From assembly GCA_900551145.1 (NCBI GenBank), contig URUQ01000016.1:1-14970 (forward strand): DNA of 14,970 nt. The letters are read 5' to 3'. Shown here one piece after another: positions 6,810-14,718 of this stretch. The notes under the pieces were generated by a model, which saw only the letters and a program-made list of their open reading frames with translations, was not told the DNA's origin and did no database searches. Position 1 is the first letter of the stretch. The number at the start of each line of letters is the position of its first letter. The DNA comes from an uncultured Eubacteriales bacterium (GTDB lineage Bacteria > Bacillota > Clostridia > Christensenellales > CAG-917). The position numbers and the translations under genes are program-made.

Positions 6810-6810
6810 T

Positions 6811-7734
6811 ATGAAAGACAGGGTTATACGCAAGACGCTATCAGAGCGTCAACGAAAGATAGAAAACGCAAAACACATTGCTGCCGAAACGGCAAAAAAG
6901 GCCTTTGCCATACCTGAAATATCCAAGGCAAACGAGGCTTATACCACCGCCGTTTTCGACGATATGGCAAAAGGCGTGGAAAATTCAAAAACTACGCAAA
7001 AAGCATGTTTATTATACCAAAACGCGCTCAAAAAGTACGGATTTGATGAAAATGACTTTCAATACAAGCCTGTATGTCCTATATGCGAAGACACGGGCAA
7101 AGCGGACGGCAAAGTATGCAAGTGCGCCTTTGACGATTACGTAAAGAACCTCAAAATCGAGTGCGAACTCGATAAGCGCGCGCCCTTCTCTTTTGCGGAC
7201 TGCAATCTCGACGGCGTGCGTGACGAGCAAGAAAAACAAAACCTTGCCAAGCTCTATTCGTCCATGCAAAAATACGTTGAGAAGTTCCCTAACGTCAAGA
7301 GCATAAATTTGCTTTTCACTGGCGGAGTCGGCACAGGCAAAACTTGCCTTGCAAGCGCAATCGCAACAGGCGTGGTTGAGAAAGGATATTGCGCAAAAAT
7401 TATGAGTGCGTACGAGTTCAATTCTCTTATGCTCACCGTGCACACCTCACCCATTGCCGAGCGCAACGCGCTTATGGACGACGTGCTCACCTCGGACTTG
7501 CTCGTCATCGACGACCTCGGCACAGAGCCTATGCTCAAACGGGTGACTATCGAATATCTTCTCCTCGTCATAGAGGAACGCCAAGCAAAAGGACTTGCCA
7601 CGATAATCACCACCAACCTTGACGTCGAACGACTTCTCGCGCGCTACGGCGAGCGCATTTACTCCCGCCTCAGCCACAAGCAACACTCAATGATAATCCA
7701 ATTCGTCGGCAAGGATTTGCGCCTCGGCAATTAA
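6811..7734 (+). CDS. Replicative helicase loader, DnaI/DnaC-type AAA+ ATPase
   Basis: Cytoplasmic ATPase of 307 residues that loads the replicative DnaB-type helicase. Residues 1-85 form a helical region. A four-cysteine zinc-binding knot follows (C89, C92, C103, C105), as in DnaI-type loaders. The AAA+ module has Walker A GGVGTGKT (171-178), Walker B LLVIDD (230-235), sensor 1 TTNL (267-270) and a YGERIYSRL segment (279-287) that holds the arginine finger. The ATG lies one base after the DnaD-like stop, with GAGTGG four bases upstream inside that gene. Pairing of these two genes supports both calls. A transposon IstB-type ATPase is an alternative for the AAA+ part alone, but the cysteine knot and the neighbour argue against it. 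Confidence 0.93.
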   Translation: MKDRVIRKTLSERQRKIENAKHIAAETAKKAFAIPEISKANEAYTTAVFDDMAKGVENSKTTQKACLLYQNALKKYGFDENDFQYKPVCPICEDTGKADGKVCKCAFDDYVKNLKIECELDKRAPFSFADCNLDGVRDEQEKQNLAKLYSSMQKYVEKFPNVKSINLLFTGGVGTGKTCLASAIATGVVEKGYCAKIMSAYEFNSLMLTVHTSPIAERNALMDDVLTSDLLVIDDLGTEPMLKRVTIEYLLLVIEERQAKGLATIITTNLDVERLLARYGERIYSRLSHKQHSMIIQFVGKDLRLGN

Positions 7735-7772
7735 CTGTCGCAAAGCGTAAAATATACGATAAAAACGATATG

Positions 7773-7801
7773 AAAAAACCTCGCAATTTGCGAGGTTTTT
7801 T
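7773..7801. terminator. Bidirectional Rho-independent terminator
   Basis: A 13-bp stem, AAAAAACCTCGCA against TGCGAGGTTTTTT with loop ATT. It lies 39 bases after the helicase-loader stop on the plus strand and 31 bases after the symporter stop on the minus strand, and gives a T-run in both directions, so it serves both convergent units. Confidence 0.9.
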
Positions 7802-7831
7802 GTTGCGTTAAAACAATTTGTGCGCAAAGAT

Positions 7832-9559
7832 TTATCCCACAAATCCTGCGCCACCGATGTCTCCGCCGTCATCTCCGTTATCTCCGCTATCGTCTTGCGA
7901 TTCGTCGGATTGAGAAGAATCGATTGCGTTTTCTTCCGCTTCGTAACTTTCAGCCAAAATCTCGTCAAACGATTCGCCTTGGATAGGAGCTTCGACTTCG
8001 TCGAACACCTGACCGTCGGCGTCGTTGTCGATGTTGTCTGCGGCGTTTTGTTGCGCCCTGCGCTCGGCAAGCTCTTCTCTCATCTGCTTCTTGGTCTTTT
8101 CGTCAATCTTATAGAAGAACATCAACAGCGAGCTTGCAAGCATACACAATCCCGGCAACAAGAAGTATACGAGCCACGTCTTGTTTTGCATATCGTATGT
8201 AACGTAATTTGCAATCGAATTGAGATTTTCTACGCTTCCCTGCACTCCTACTGACGCCGCTTCGGCATAAGACGCGGCGTTGTAGCCTATCATACCTACA
8301 AACAAAATACCGAGCGAAACGGAGAGTGCGTTGGAAAGTTTGTTGGACATAGAAAGAATAGCAAACTGCGTGCCTTCCGTGCGCTTTCCGGTTTTCCATT
8401 CCTGATAATCTACGATGTCGGCAGTCATAACCATAGGCAAGTAGCCGTTGGGACCGTAAGCAAAGCCGAGCAGGAATTGATAAATCCAGATTGCCCAGAT
8501 GCTTCTTGCAAAGCTCTTGTCGGGACTCAAAACATACGCCAGAGTCGAAACCAGAGTGACGATAAAGCCGTAGAATCCTGCAATGATAAAGTATCTCTTT
8601 TCTCCGAGTTTTTTGTTGATAATCGGATTTAAGACGATTGTAACCATACTCGAAATCGCAGACGTGATACCTATTGCCCAACTGCACGCGTCTCCGTAAA
8701 GAGTACCCATACCGATAAAGGACAAGTCTATGCCGTCACGAATGAGAATACACGTTGCCTGAACCGCTATGCCGAGGCCTATATTTCTGCCGAAGCCGAG
8801 AATGTACGTTCCGAAAACGATAAGCAGCATTTTGTTGTTTTTGAGTTCTCTGAACATCTCTTTGAAACTCATTCCCGCCGCAACATTCGACTTTACCACT
8901 TCTTTGCACTTGAAGTACATAAGGAGTTGGAAAATAAGCCCGAGCCCTGCCATAATGCCTGCGGTAATAAGGTATTCTTCCTTGCGTACCGCGCCGCCCG
9001 AGCCTGTGAGTATACATACGAAACTGATAAATACGCCGGGAGCGGCAAGCGCAATCGATTTGAGAGTGTTGCCGAGACCTGCCGCATTGTTGACTTCGTC
9101 CGCATTCTTGGAAATGAGCGAAAGCATACCTTGCGACGGAATATCCGCAAGCGTCATACTTATGTTCCACAACACGACGATGAAAACGATATAAATATAC
9201 TTTCCTACCGTGCCTCCGACCGAGTCCGAAAAATTGAATCCCGCAAACGAGAACATCGTAAGAACGGCAAGAGGAAACGCGGAAATAAGTATCCACGGAC
9301 GCATTTTGCCCGCTTTGAAATTGGCTCTGTCAATGAGATTGCCGATTACGAAGTCTGCAATAATCGAAATGAATTTTGCGGCAAGAATAATGCCTGCAAC
9401 CGCCATCAAATCCGCGCGAAGAATCTTGTTGAAAAACTCTGCCTGATAACTGTTTATCAATCCGATGCCGAGGTTTATACCCATAAGTCCGAGTGCGTAA
9501 ATCCACATATTTGCGTTGAGCGCACCATTTTTCTTTTGCTTTGCTACCAAATCTGACAT
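7832..9559 (-). CDS. GPH-family (MelB-like) glycoside:cation symporter with acidic C-terminal tail
   Basis: Inner-membrane symporter of the glycoside-pentoside-hexuronide family, major facilitator fold, with about 12 membrane segments in residues 20-484. The family hallmark DYQEWKTGKRTEG is at 384-396, and the first loop has GNLIDRANFKAGKMRPWI (73-90), matching the GPH pattern of D(R/N)-x-x-x-x-x-G-x-x-RPW. The sugar cannot be told; no hydrolase or regulator gene is adjacent. Residues 485-575 form an unusual tail: a basic/Gln helix, then strongly acidic low-complexity sequence ending in Gly, with no membrane segment. The frame extends to an ATG at 9577, but the ATG at 9557-9559 has AAGGGG five bases upstream and is preferred. 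Expression is from the promoter at 9600-9628. Confidence 0.9.
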   Translation of the reverse strand: MSDLVAKQKKNGALNANMWIYALGLMGINLGIGLINSYQAEFFNKILRADLMAVAGIILAAKFISIIADFVIGNLIDRANFKAGKMRPWILISAFPLAVLTMFSFAGFNFSDSVGGTVGKYIYIVFIVVLWNISMTLADIPSQGMLSLISKNADEVNNAAGLGNTLKSIALAAPGVFISFVCILTGSGGAVRKEEYLITAGIMAGLGLIFQLLMYFKCKEVVKSNVAAGMSFKEMFRELKNNKMLLIVFGTYILGFGRNIGLGIAVQATCILIRDGIDLSFIGMGTLYGDACSWAIGITSAISSMVTIVLNPIINKKLGEKRYFIIAGFYGFIVTLVSTLAYVLSPDKSFARSIWAIWIYQFLLGFAYGPNGYLPMVMTADIVDYQEWKTGKRTEGTQFAILSMSNKLSNALSVSLGILFVGMIGYNAASYAEAASVGVQGSVENLNSIANYVTYDMQNKTWLVYFLLPGLCMLASSLLMFFYKIDEKTKKQMREELAERRAQQNAADNIDNDADGQVFDEVEAPIQGESFDEILAESYEAEENAIDSSQSDESQDDSGDNGDDGGDIGGAGFVG

Positions 9560-9599
9560 ATTTTCCCCTTTGCGCATCCGCGCATTAAAATATAGTTAT

Positions 9600-9628
9600 A
9601 TGATACATTAAAACAGTACACTTTTCAA
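9600..9628 (-). promoter_or_regulatory. Sigma-A promoter for the GPH symporter gene
   Basis: On the minus strand TTGAAA (9628-9623) and TATCAT (9605-9600) are 17 bases apart. The start of transcription would be near 9593, giving a leader of about 34 bases that contains the AAGGGG ribosome site. Confidence 0.65.
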
Positions 9629-9686
9629 TACTGATTTTTACATTTGTATGAAAAAGTCAAAATTTAAAACAAATTATATTCAATCA

Positions 9687-9715
9687 TTGACTAAAGCACG
9701 TGCTTACAATAAAAT
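9687..9715 (+). promoter_or_regulatory. Plus-strand sigma-A-like promoter with a palindrome in its spacer
   Basis: TTGACT (9687-9692) and TAAAAT (9710-9715) are exactly 17 bases apart, each one mismatch from consensus. The spacer holds a perfect 12-base palindrome AAGCACGTGCTT (9694-9705), a plausible repressor site. No plus-strand gene follows: transcription would start near 9722 and run at once into the hairpin at 9721-9754, then antisense to typA. It may be a short or antisense RNA promoter, or the palindrome may regulate the divergent symporter gene, or the match may be chance in AT-rich DNA. Confidence 0.4.
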
Positions 9716-9720
9716 AAAAG

Positions 9721-9754
9721 TATGAAAAACGCACCCGAAAGTGCGTTTTTCATA
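9721..9754 (-). terminator. Rho-independent terminator of typA
   Basis: A 14-bp stem, TATGAAAAACGCAC against GTGCGTTTTTCATA, loop of six. It lies about 33 bases beyond the typA stop on the minus strand and carries five T residues in the closing arm. The stem is symmetric, so it could also stop plus-strand transcription. Confidence 0.85.
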
Positions 9755-9787
9755 TTATTTTGCAAGAATAAACTGGTTTTGCGTTAT

Positions 9788-11620
9788 TTATTCTTTTTCA
9801 ACTTTGTTGCCGAATGCGAGTTTCAATCTTTCAGAGCCCGACAAAATAACCTTGCGGATACGGATATTCTTGGGCGTTACTTCGAGCATTTCGTCGTCGT
9901 TGAGGAACTCGATTGCCTCTTCGAGACTGAACTTGCGCGGAGTGTTGAGACGCAACGCTTCGTCCGAGCCCGCCGCACGCATATTGGTGACGTGTTTGCG
10001 CTTGCAAACGTTGACTCTTATATCCTCGTTCTTGGGGGACATACCCACAACCATACCTTCGTAAACTTGCGTTTGCGGATCGATGAATAGCACGCCTCTG
10101 TCTTGTGCGTTGAAGAGACCATAAGTTGCCGCCTCACCAGTCTCGAACGCTACGAGCGAACCCGTAAATCTGCGAGGAATAGGTCCTTTGTAAGGTGCGT
10201 AACCGGCAAAAAGTTGGTTCATAACGCCCTCACCTTTGGTGTCCGTCAAGAACTCGTTCTTAAATCCGAAAAGTCCTCTTGCGGGCACTTTGAATTCCAT
10301 ACGAATTCTGCTTCCCGACGGAGTCATCGTGACGAGTTCGCCTTTTCTTACGCCCATGCGCTCCATAACCGAGCCTACGCAGTCGGCGGGTACGTCGATG
10401 AAAAGTTGTTCCATAGGTTCACACTTCACTCCGTCAATCGTCTTGAAAATGACCTTGGGGGTGCTTACGCCAAACTCGTAACCCTCTCTGCGCATAGTCT
10501 CGATGAGGATTGAAAGGTGCATTTCACCTCTACCGCACACTTTGAAAGTGTCCGCGCTTTCCGTTTGATAAACGCGCAAGGATACGTCTTTGAGAAGTTC
10601 CTTGAAAAGTCTGTCGCGCAAATGACGAGACGTCACGAATTTGCCCTCTTTGCCCGCAAACGGACTGTCGTTGACACAGAAGTTCATCTCGATAGTAGGT
10701 TCACCGATTTTGACGAAAGGCACAGGCTCGATTTTGGACGGAGAGCAAATGGTGTTGCCGATGGTGATATTCTCTATACCGCTGAAACACACGATGTCGC
10801 CCACCATTGCGTTTTCGACGGGGACTCTCTTCAATCCTTCGATTTGGAAGAGGTTGACGATTTTGCTCTTATACGGTGAAATTCCGCTATGGTAATCGCA
10901 TACCACGACTTCCTTTGCCATATCCACTTTGCCTCTTTCAATTCTGCCGATACCGATACGACCGACGTAATCGTTGTAGTCGATTGCGGATACGAGAAGT
11001 TGCAATTCCCCGTTTTCGTCGCCTTCGGGAGCGGGGATATAATCGATAATCGTATCGAAGAGCGGTTTGAGGTCTTTGCCGGGGACGTTGTAGTCGCGAG
11101 TTGCCGTCGCTTGTTTACCGCTGCAATACAAAATGGGGCTTTGAAGTTGCTCGTCGCTTGCGTCGAGATCGAGCAAAAGTTCCAGCACTTCGTCGCCGAC
11201 TTCTGCAAGTCTTGCGTCGGGCTTGTCGATTTTGTTGACTACTATTATGATTTTGAGTCCCAAAGCCAATGCTTTTTCAACGACGAAACGCGTTTGAGGC
11301 ATAGGTCCTTCTTGTGCGTCAACCAAAAGTACGACGCCGTTGACCATTTTGAGGACGCGCTCCACTTCACCCGAAAAATCCGCGTGTCCGGGAGTGTCGA
11401 TGATATTGATTTTTACGCCGTTATAATGTATGGACGTATTCTTTGCCAAAATGGTGATACCTCTTTCTCTTTCGAGGTCACCCGAGTCCATAACGCACGT
11501 TGCTACTTGTTGATTTTCTCTAAACGTGCCCGATTGTTTGAGCATACCGTCCACGAGCGTAGTTTTGCCGTGGTCGACGTGTGCAATGATTGCAATGTTT
11601 CTCAAATCGTTTCTGACCAT
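9788..11620 (-). CDS. typA: Ribosome-associated translational GTPase TypA/BipA
   Basis: GTPase of the elongation-factor family that binds the ribosome and aids large-subunit assembly and growth under stress. The 610-residue length is the family norm. GTPase motifs are complete: AHVDHGKT (13-20), RGIT (53-56), DTPGH (75-79), NKID (129-132) and SGKQ (167-170). Beta-barrel and EF-G-like domains III and V follow, then the TypA-specific C-terminal domain, recognised by RGLFGFKNEFLTDTKGEG and NVCKRKHVTNMRAAGSDEA. The ATG has AAGG nine bases upstream. It is a single-gene unit, divergent from the serine dehydratase gene, with its own promoter and terminator. Nothing in the protein looks unusual. Confidence 0.97.
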   Translation of the reverse strand: MVRNDLRNIAIIAHVDHGKTTLVDGMLKQSGTFRENQQVATCVMDSGDLERERGITILAKNTSIHYNGVKINIIDTPGHADFSGEVERVLKMVNGVVLLVDAQEGPMPQTRFVVEKALALGLKIIIVVNKIDKPDARLAEVGDEVLELLLDLDASDEQLQSPILYCSGKQATATRDYNVPGKDLKPLFDTIIDYIPAPEGDENGELQLLVSAIDYNDYVGRIGIGRIERGKVDMAKEVVVCDYHSGISPYKSKIVNLFQIEGLKRVPVENAMVGDIVCFSGIENITIGNTICSPSKIEPVPFVKIGEPTIEMNFCVNDSPFAGKEGKFVTSRHLRDRLFKELLKDVSLRVYQTESADTFKVCGRGEMHLSILIETMRREGYEFGVSTPKVIFKTIDGVKCEPMEQLFIDVPADCVGSVMERMGVRKGELVTMTPSGSRIRMEFKVPARGLFGFKNEFLTDTKGEGVMNQLFAGYAPYKGPIPRRFTGSLVAFETGEAATYGLFNAQDRGVLFIDPQTQVYEGMVVGMSPKNEDIRVNVCKRKHVTNMRAAGSDEALRLNTPRKFSLEEAIEFLNDDEMLEVTPKNIRIRKVILSGSERLKLAFGNKVEKE

Positions 11621-11650
11621 AATCGAACCTTCTTTCGATGATTTTTTCGT

Positions 11651-11680
11651 ATCATATATGCGCGAATATATTTATGTCCA
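11651..11680 (-). promoter_or_regulatory. Sigma-A promoter for typA
   Basis: On the minus strand TGGACA (11680-11675) and TATGAT (11656-11651) are 18 bases apart, each one mismatch from consensus. The predicted start near 11644 leaves a leader of about 25 bases before the typA ATG. Confidence 0.6.
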
Positions 11681-11787
11681 TATAAAACTTTGTAATATTA
11701 GCACATTTTTTATACGCTTGGCAAATCGTTGAGGGGTATGCGCAAAAATATTTTGCGATTTTATGCACCTTTATCCCTCTCAAAGCG

Positions 11788-11815
11788 TTGATAAAAACGC
11801 AAGGTGTGCTATAAT
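11788..11815 (+). promoter_or_regulatory. Sigma-A promoter for the L-serine dehydratase gene
   Basis: TTGATA (11788-11793) and a consensus TATAAT (11810-11815) are 16 bases apart. Transcription would start near 11822, just before the AAGGAG ribosome site (11827-11832), which stands six bases from the ATG. No attenuator-like hairpin fits in so short a leader. Confidence 0.75.
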
Positions 11816-11838
11816 ACCCTCGATATAAGGAGTAACCA

Positions 11839-13074
11839 ATGAAAAGCCTCACCGAATTGTACAAAATCGGACGCGGACCGTCGAGTTCCCACACGATGGG
11901 CCCCGAAAAAGCCGCAAAACTGTTTTCCGAGCGCAACAAAAACGCGCTTTCTTTCAAAGCCGTGCTTTACGGTTCTTTGGCAAAGACGGGAAAAGGCCAC
12001 GGCACCGACGTCGTACTCAAAAAGACATTTACCAAGCCCGTGGACGTCGTTTTCGATTTTGAAAACACTCAACTTCCTCACCCCAACACCATGGACTTGT
12101 TTGCATTCGACCTAAACGGCAAAGTCATAGACTCGTGGCGCGTTTACAGCGTGGGCGGAGGTGCAATCGAGGTCGAGGGCGAAAGTTCGATAGAGCCCGA
12201 GGACGTATACCCTCATCACACTTTCGAGCAAATTCGCGAATATTGCGACAAAGAGGAAATCACCATTCCCCAATATGTGGAACGCTTTGAGGGAACTGAA
12301 ATCCGCACCTACCTTGCAGAGATTTGGGAAGCGATGAAAAACGCAATCAAACAAGGTCTCAAAGCAAGCGGTGTGCTCCCTGGAGGTCTCAACACCGAGC
12401 GCAGAGCCAAAATTCTCTATCAACAACGCCACATTGACGAAACTCCGCAAACCAAAGAAAATCGTCTCGTATGCGCGTACGCCTTTGCTGTGAGCGAGCA
12501 AAACGCCGCGGGTGAAATCATCGTAACCGCCCCCACTTGCGGTTCGTGCGGTATCGTGCCGGCAGTGCTTCGCTACGAGCAAGAGACGCACTCCTTCACA
12601 AACGACGACATAATCGACGCGCTTTGCACCGCGGGTATTATCGGCAACATCGTCAAAACCAACGCTTCCATAAGCGGTGCGGAATGCGGTTGCCAGGCGG
12701 AGTGCGGTACGGCGTGTTCTATGGCGGCGGCGGCACTTGCGCAACTTTTCGGAATGGACTTTGACCAAATCGAGTACTCCGCCGAAGTTGCAATGGAGCA
12801 CCATCTCGGACTCACTTGCGACCCCGTCGAAGGTCTCGTGCAAATACCTTGCATAGAGCGCAACGCGGTTGCGGCAATGCGCGCAATCAACGCCGTGTCG
12901 CTTGCCAACTTTCTCACCAACTCACGCCAAATTTCCTTTGACGCCGTGGTGGAAACTATGTACCAAACGGGCAAAGACATCAACGTGCGCTATCGCGAAA
13001 CGTCGGGCGGCGGACTTGCCAAGAATTATCGTCACTCTCGCTTGCGCCACACCAAACGCTTAAAAAGAAAATAA
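11839..13074 (+). CDS. sdaA: L-serine dehydratase, iron-sulfur dependent, single chain
   Basis: Deaminates L-serine to pyruvate and ammonia (EC 4.3.1.17) using a 4Fe-4S cluster. Residues 1-145 are the beta (ACT-like) domain, with the serine-site motif GRGPSSSHTMGP (11-22); residues 155-395 are the catalytic alpha domain. Cluster ligands are C285, C327 and C338, whose spacings of 42 and 11 equal those of the Legionella enzyme (C343, C385, C396). APTCGSCG (231-238) and ETSGGGLA (387-394) are also typical. The length is 411, somewhat below the usual 450 or so. The last 17 residues are very basic and lack the C-terminal cysteine tail of this class; the +1-shifted frame there looks more natural, so a frameshift is possible. 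It is divergent from typA and has its own promoter and terminator. Confidence 0.93.
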   Translation: MKSLTELYKIGRGPSSSHTMGPEKAAKLFSERNKNALSFKAVLYGSLAKTGKGHGTDVVLKKTFTKPVDVVFDFENTQLPHPNTMDLFAFDLNGKVIDSWRVYSVGGGAIEVEGESSIEPEDVYPHHTFEQIREYCDKEEITIPQYVERFEGTEIRTYLAEIWEAMKNAIKQGLKASGVLPGGLNTERRAKILYQQRHIDETPQTKENRLVCAYAFAVSEQNAAGEIIVTAPTCGSCGIVPAVLRYEQETHSFTNDDIIDALCTAGIIGNIVKTNASISGAECGCQAECGTACSMAAAALAQLFGMDFDQIEYSAEVAMEHHLGLTCDPVEGLVQIPCIERNAVAAMRAINAVSLANFLTNSRQISFDAVVETMYQTGKDINVRYRETSGGGLAKNYRHSRLRHTKRLKRK

Positions 13075-13095
13075 TAATCAATCAATCATCAACAC

Positions 13096-13127
13096 AAAAA
13101 CACTGCCCGAACGGACAGTGTTTTTTG
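13096..13127 (+). terminator. Rho-independent terminator of sdaA
   Basis: AAAAACACTG and CAGTGTTTTT pair (13096-13105 with 13116-13125), continued by CC/GG with one C-A mismatch around loop GAAC, then T residues. It lies 21 bases after the sdaA stop. The symmetric A/T edges may also stop the convergent permease transcript. Confidence 0.88.
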
Positions 13128-13154
13128 ATTTTGGCATAAAATTTACAACACGCT

Positions 13155-13221
13155 TATATCGTTGCGCGGAGCGCAAATATCACTCCCGAAACGGCAACGT
13201 CAATTTGCTTGCGATATTTCA
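13155..13221. repeat. Second AATATCAC hairpin repeat, partly degenerate
   Basis: TTGCGC (13162-13167) and GCGCAA (13171-13176) form a hairpin with loop GGA, followed by AATATCAC (13176-13183), exactly the unit seen at 70-169. A smaller hairpin CCG/CGG (13186-13194) follows. Decayed forms of the word stand on either side: ATATCG at 13156-13161 and GATATTTCAC near 13213-13222. An alternative outer stem CGTTGC/GCAACG (13160-13165 with 13194-13199) is possible. It lies between the convergent 3' ends of sdaA and the permease gene and reaches into the latter's stop codon. Confidence 0.65.
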
Positions 13222-14553
13222 CATAATCGCTTTCATTATATAAAGTCCCGCAAGCGTGGCAAAAAGCGTAGGGATTGCAACCGCCACGCCGTGCTTTGCA
13301 AAGTCCGCAAAAGAGAATTTGACGTCGAGCGACTTCAAAAGTCCCGTAAACATTATACCCGCAAGTGCACCTACGGGCGTCAAAAAAGCGCCGATATTCG
13401 AGCCGACCACGGACGCGTACACCGCAAACGGTGAGGCGTTTTGCGTGATAACGGAATAGAGCACACTCATAGGTATGTTGTTAATAAGGTTTGCCGCAAG
13501 CGTTGAGGATACGCCGTACGTCAAGATATCCAAATTGCTACCCGTCTTTGCAAATACGTTTGCAATCTCGTCCGCTACACCGTTGCGTTTGAGCGCAAGC
13601 ACTATTATAAACATAGACACCACGAACGGGATAAGCTCATACGGAAGGCGCGCAAAAGTGCGTCCGAGTTCAATCGGTTTTTCTTTTTTCACTGCGCAAA
13701 TTATAAGACATCCCACAACGAGCACCAGTAAAGCAAGCACCGCAAACGCCCACATTTCAACGCCTATATAATCGGATATCACCAACAACACGAGGCATAC
13801 GCTAAGCACGCTTGCACCGAATAACGCAAGCGGTTTTTTCTCTATCGTCGCGTCTTGAAAATCAGTGACTTCGATTGCCTCTTTCAGTTTATTTCTGAAT
13901 ATGAGATACAGCACTCCCAGTGCGATAAATCCGCCCAAAATCGTCGGCAAAGCCATCGTTTCGAAGTATCTTCCAAAAGTAATTCCATAGTTTTCCGCAA
14001 GGTAAATATTGGTGGGATTTCCTATGATAAATATCATCGAAAAAGTGTTGGCGGCAACGAATTCCGACACCAAATACGGAAGAGGCGAAATCTTGGCATT
14101 TTTGCAGAAATAGCAGATAAACGGCGTAAACGTGAGGATAATGATATCGTTTGAGGTGAAAACCGTCAAAATCGACACCACCGCGTACAGTATGAAAAAC
14201 AGTTTCTTTTGACTGCTTCCCGCAAGCTTTGCAGACTTGGTGGCAAGGTAGCGAAACACGCCCGCCTCGTCCAAAAATACGGATATCGCGGTCATACCGA
14301 AAAACAGCAAAAGTATCTTGACGGGATTGACGCTCACCCTGCCCTCGAACATCGAAAGCATATCCCCCGCAAGCCCTTGCATTGCGTCCTTGATAGGCAA
14401 TGCGCCTATGCTCAAAAGTATGATTGCGCACGCAAAAGCGGGTAGCCAAAATATAGGCACTCGCCTATTCTTCACCTTCACTTCCGGCAAAAATATAATG
14501 GAGGCAATCGTCCCTACGACCGCCACCGCCCCGAGGACTATCGACGCAATCAT
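13219..14553 (-). CDS. ArsB/NhaD-type membrane permease (ion transporter superfamily)
   Basis: Integral membrane protein of 444 residues with about 11-12 hydrophobic segments in two similar halves. First-half markers are FTSNDIIILTFTPF (132-145) and ANTFSMIFIIGNPTNIYLA (168-186); second-half markers are NLINNIPMSVLY (355-366) and GSNIGAFLTPVGALAGI (384-400), the paired Asn-Pro/Thr-Pro hairpins of this superfamily. Members export arsenite or exchange Na+/H+ or carry anions; there is no arsR, arsC or arsA next to it, so the substrate is left open. The start ATG has AAGGA eight to nine bases upstream. It is transcribed from the promoter at 14719-14747 through a leader of about 160 bases. Its 3' end converges on sdaA. 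Confidence 0.85.
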   Translation of the reverse strand: MIASIVLGAVAVVGTIASIIFLPEVKVKNRRVPIFWLPAFACAIILLSIGALPIKDAMQGLAGDMLSMFEGRVSVNPVKILLLFFGMTAISVFLDEAGVFRYLATKSAKLAGSSQKKLFFILYAVVSILTVFTSNDIIILTFTPFICYFCKNAKISPLPYLVSEFVAANTFSMIFIIGNPTNIYLAENYGITFGRYFETMALPTILGGFIALGVLYLIFRNKLKEAIEVTDFQDATIEKKPLALFGASVLSVCLVLLVISDYIGVEMWAFAVLALLVLVVGCLIICAVKKEKPIELGRTFARLPYELIPFVVSMFIIVLALKRNGVADEIANVFAKTGSNLDILTYGVSSTLAANLINNIPMSVLYSVITQNASPFAVYASVVGSNIGAFLTPVGALAGIMFTGLLKSLDVKFSFADFAKHGVAVAIPTLFATLAGLYIMKAIM

Positions 14554-14712
14554 CTTTTGTATCCTTTTGCATTTGTGCGCTTTGCGTTTCTCGCTTTTGT
14601 AAAACCCGATTTATGGATTATTGCGTCACAATATCTGTTTCCAACTGTTTTTTGCAAACTTCCACAAATTCCGTTATCCGCTTTACGCCACGCAATAACT
14701 TTGTCCGTACGC
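14554..14712 (-). promoter_or_regulatory. Long leader of the permease gene with a 9-bp long-range stem
   Basis: From the predicted transcription start near 14712 to the ATG at 14553 there are about 160 untranslated bases. TTATTGCGT and ACGCAATAA (14618-14626 with 14690-14698) are exact complements that would close a loop of 63 bases. The element ends about 65 bases before the start codon. I do not recognise a known riboswitch consensus in it. A 70-codon frame spans the region but has no ribosome site and contains the promoter. An ion-sensing leader is possible for such a transporter, but this is inference. Confidence 0.3.
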
Positions 14713-14718
14713 TTGCAG

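Noticed and set aside
8893..9296. Several long frames on both strands within the symporter gene
   Set aside because: All are shadows of a continuous 575-codon gene with a clear family signature.
10889..11641. Plus-strand frame of 250 codons opposite typA
   Set aside because: It is antisense to fully conserved GTPase motifs and has no promoter or ribosome site of its own.
12112..12843. Minus-strand frame of 243 codons opposite sdaA
   Set aside because: It is a shadow of the serine dehydratase gene, whose cluster-binding cysteines and motifs are all in the plus frame.
13219..14553. Naming the permease as arsenite pump arsB
   Set aside because: The fold signature is shared by Na+/H+ antiporters and anion permeases, and no arsenic-resistance genes are adjacent; only the superfamily can be supported.
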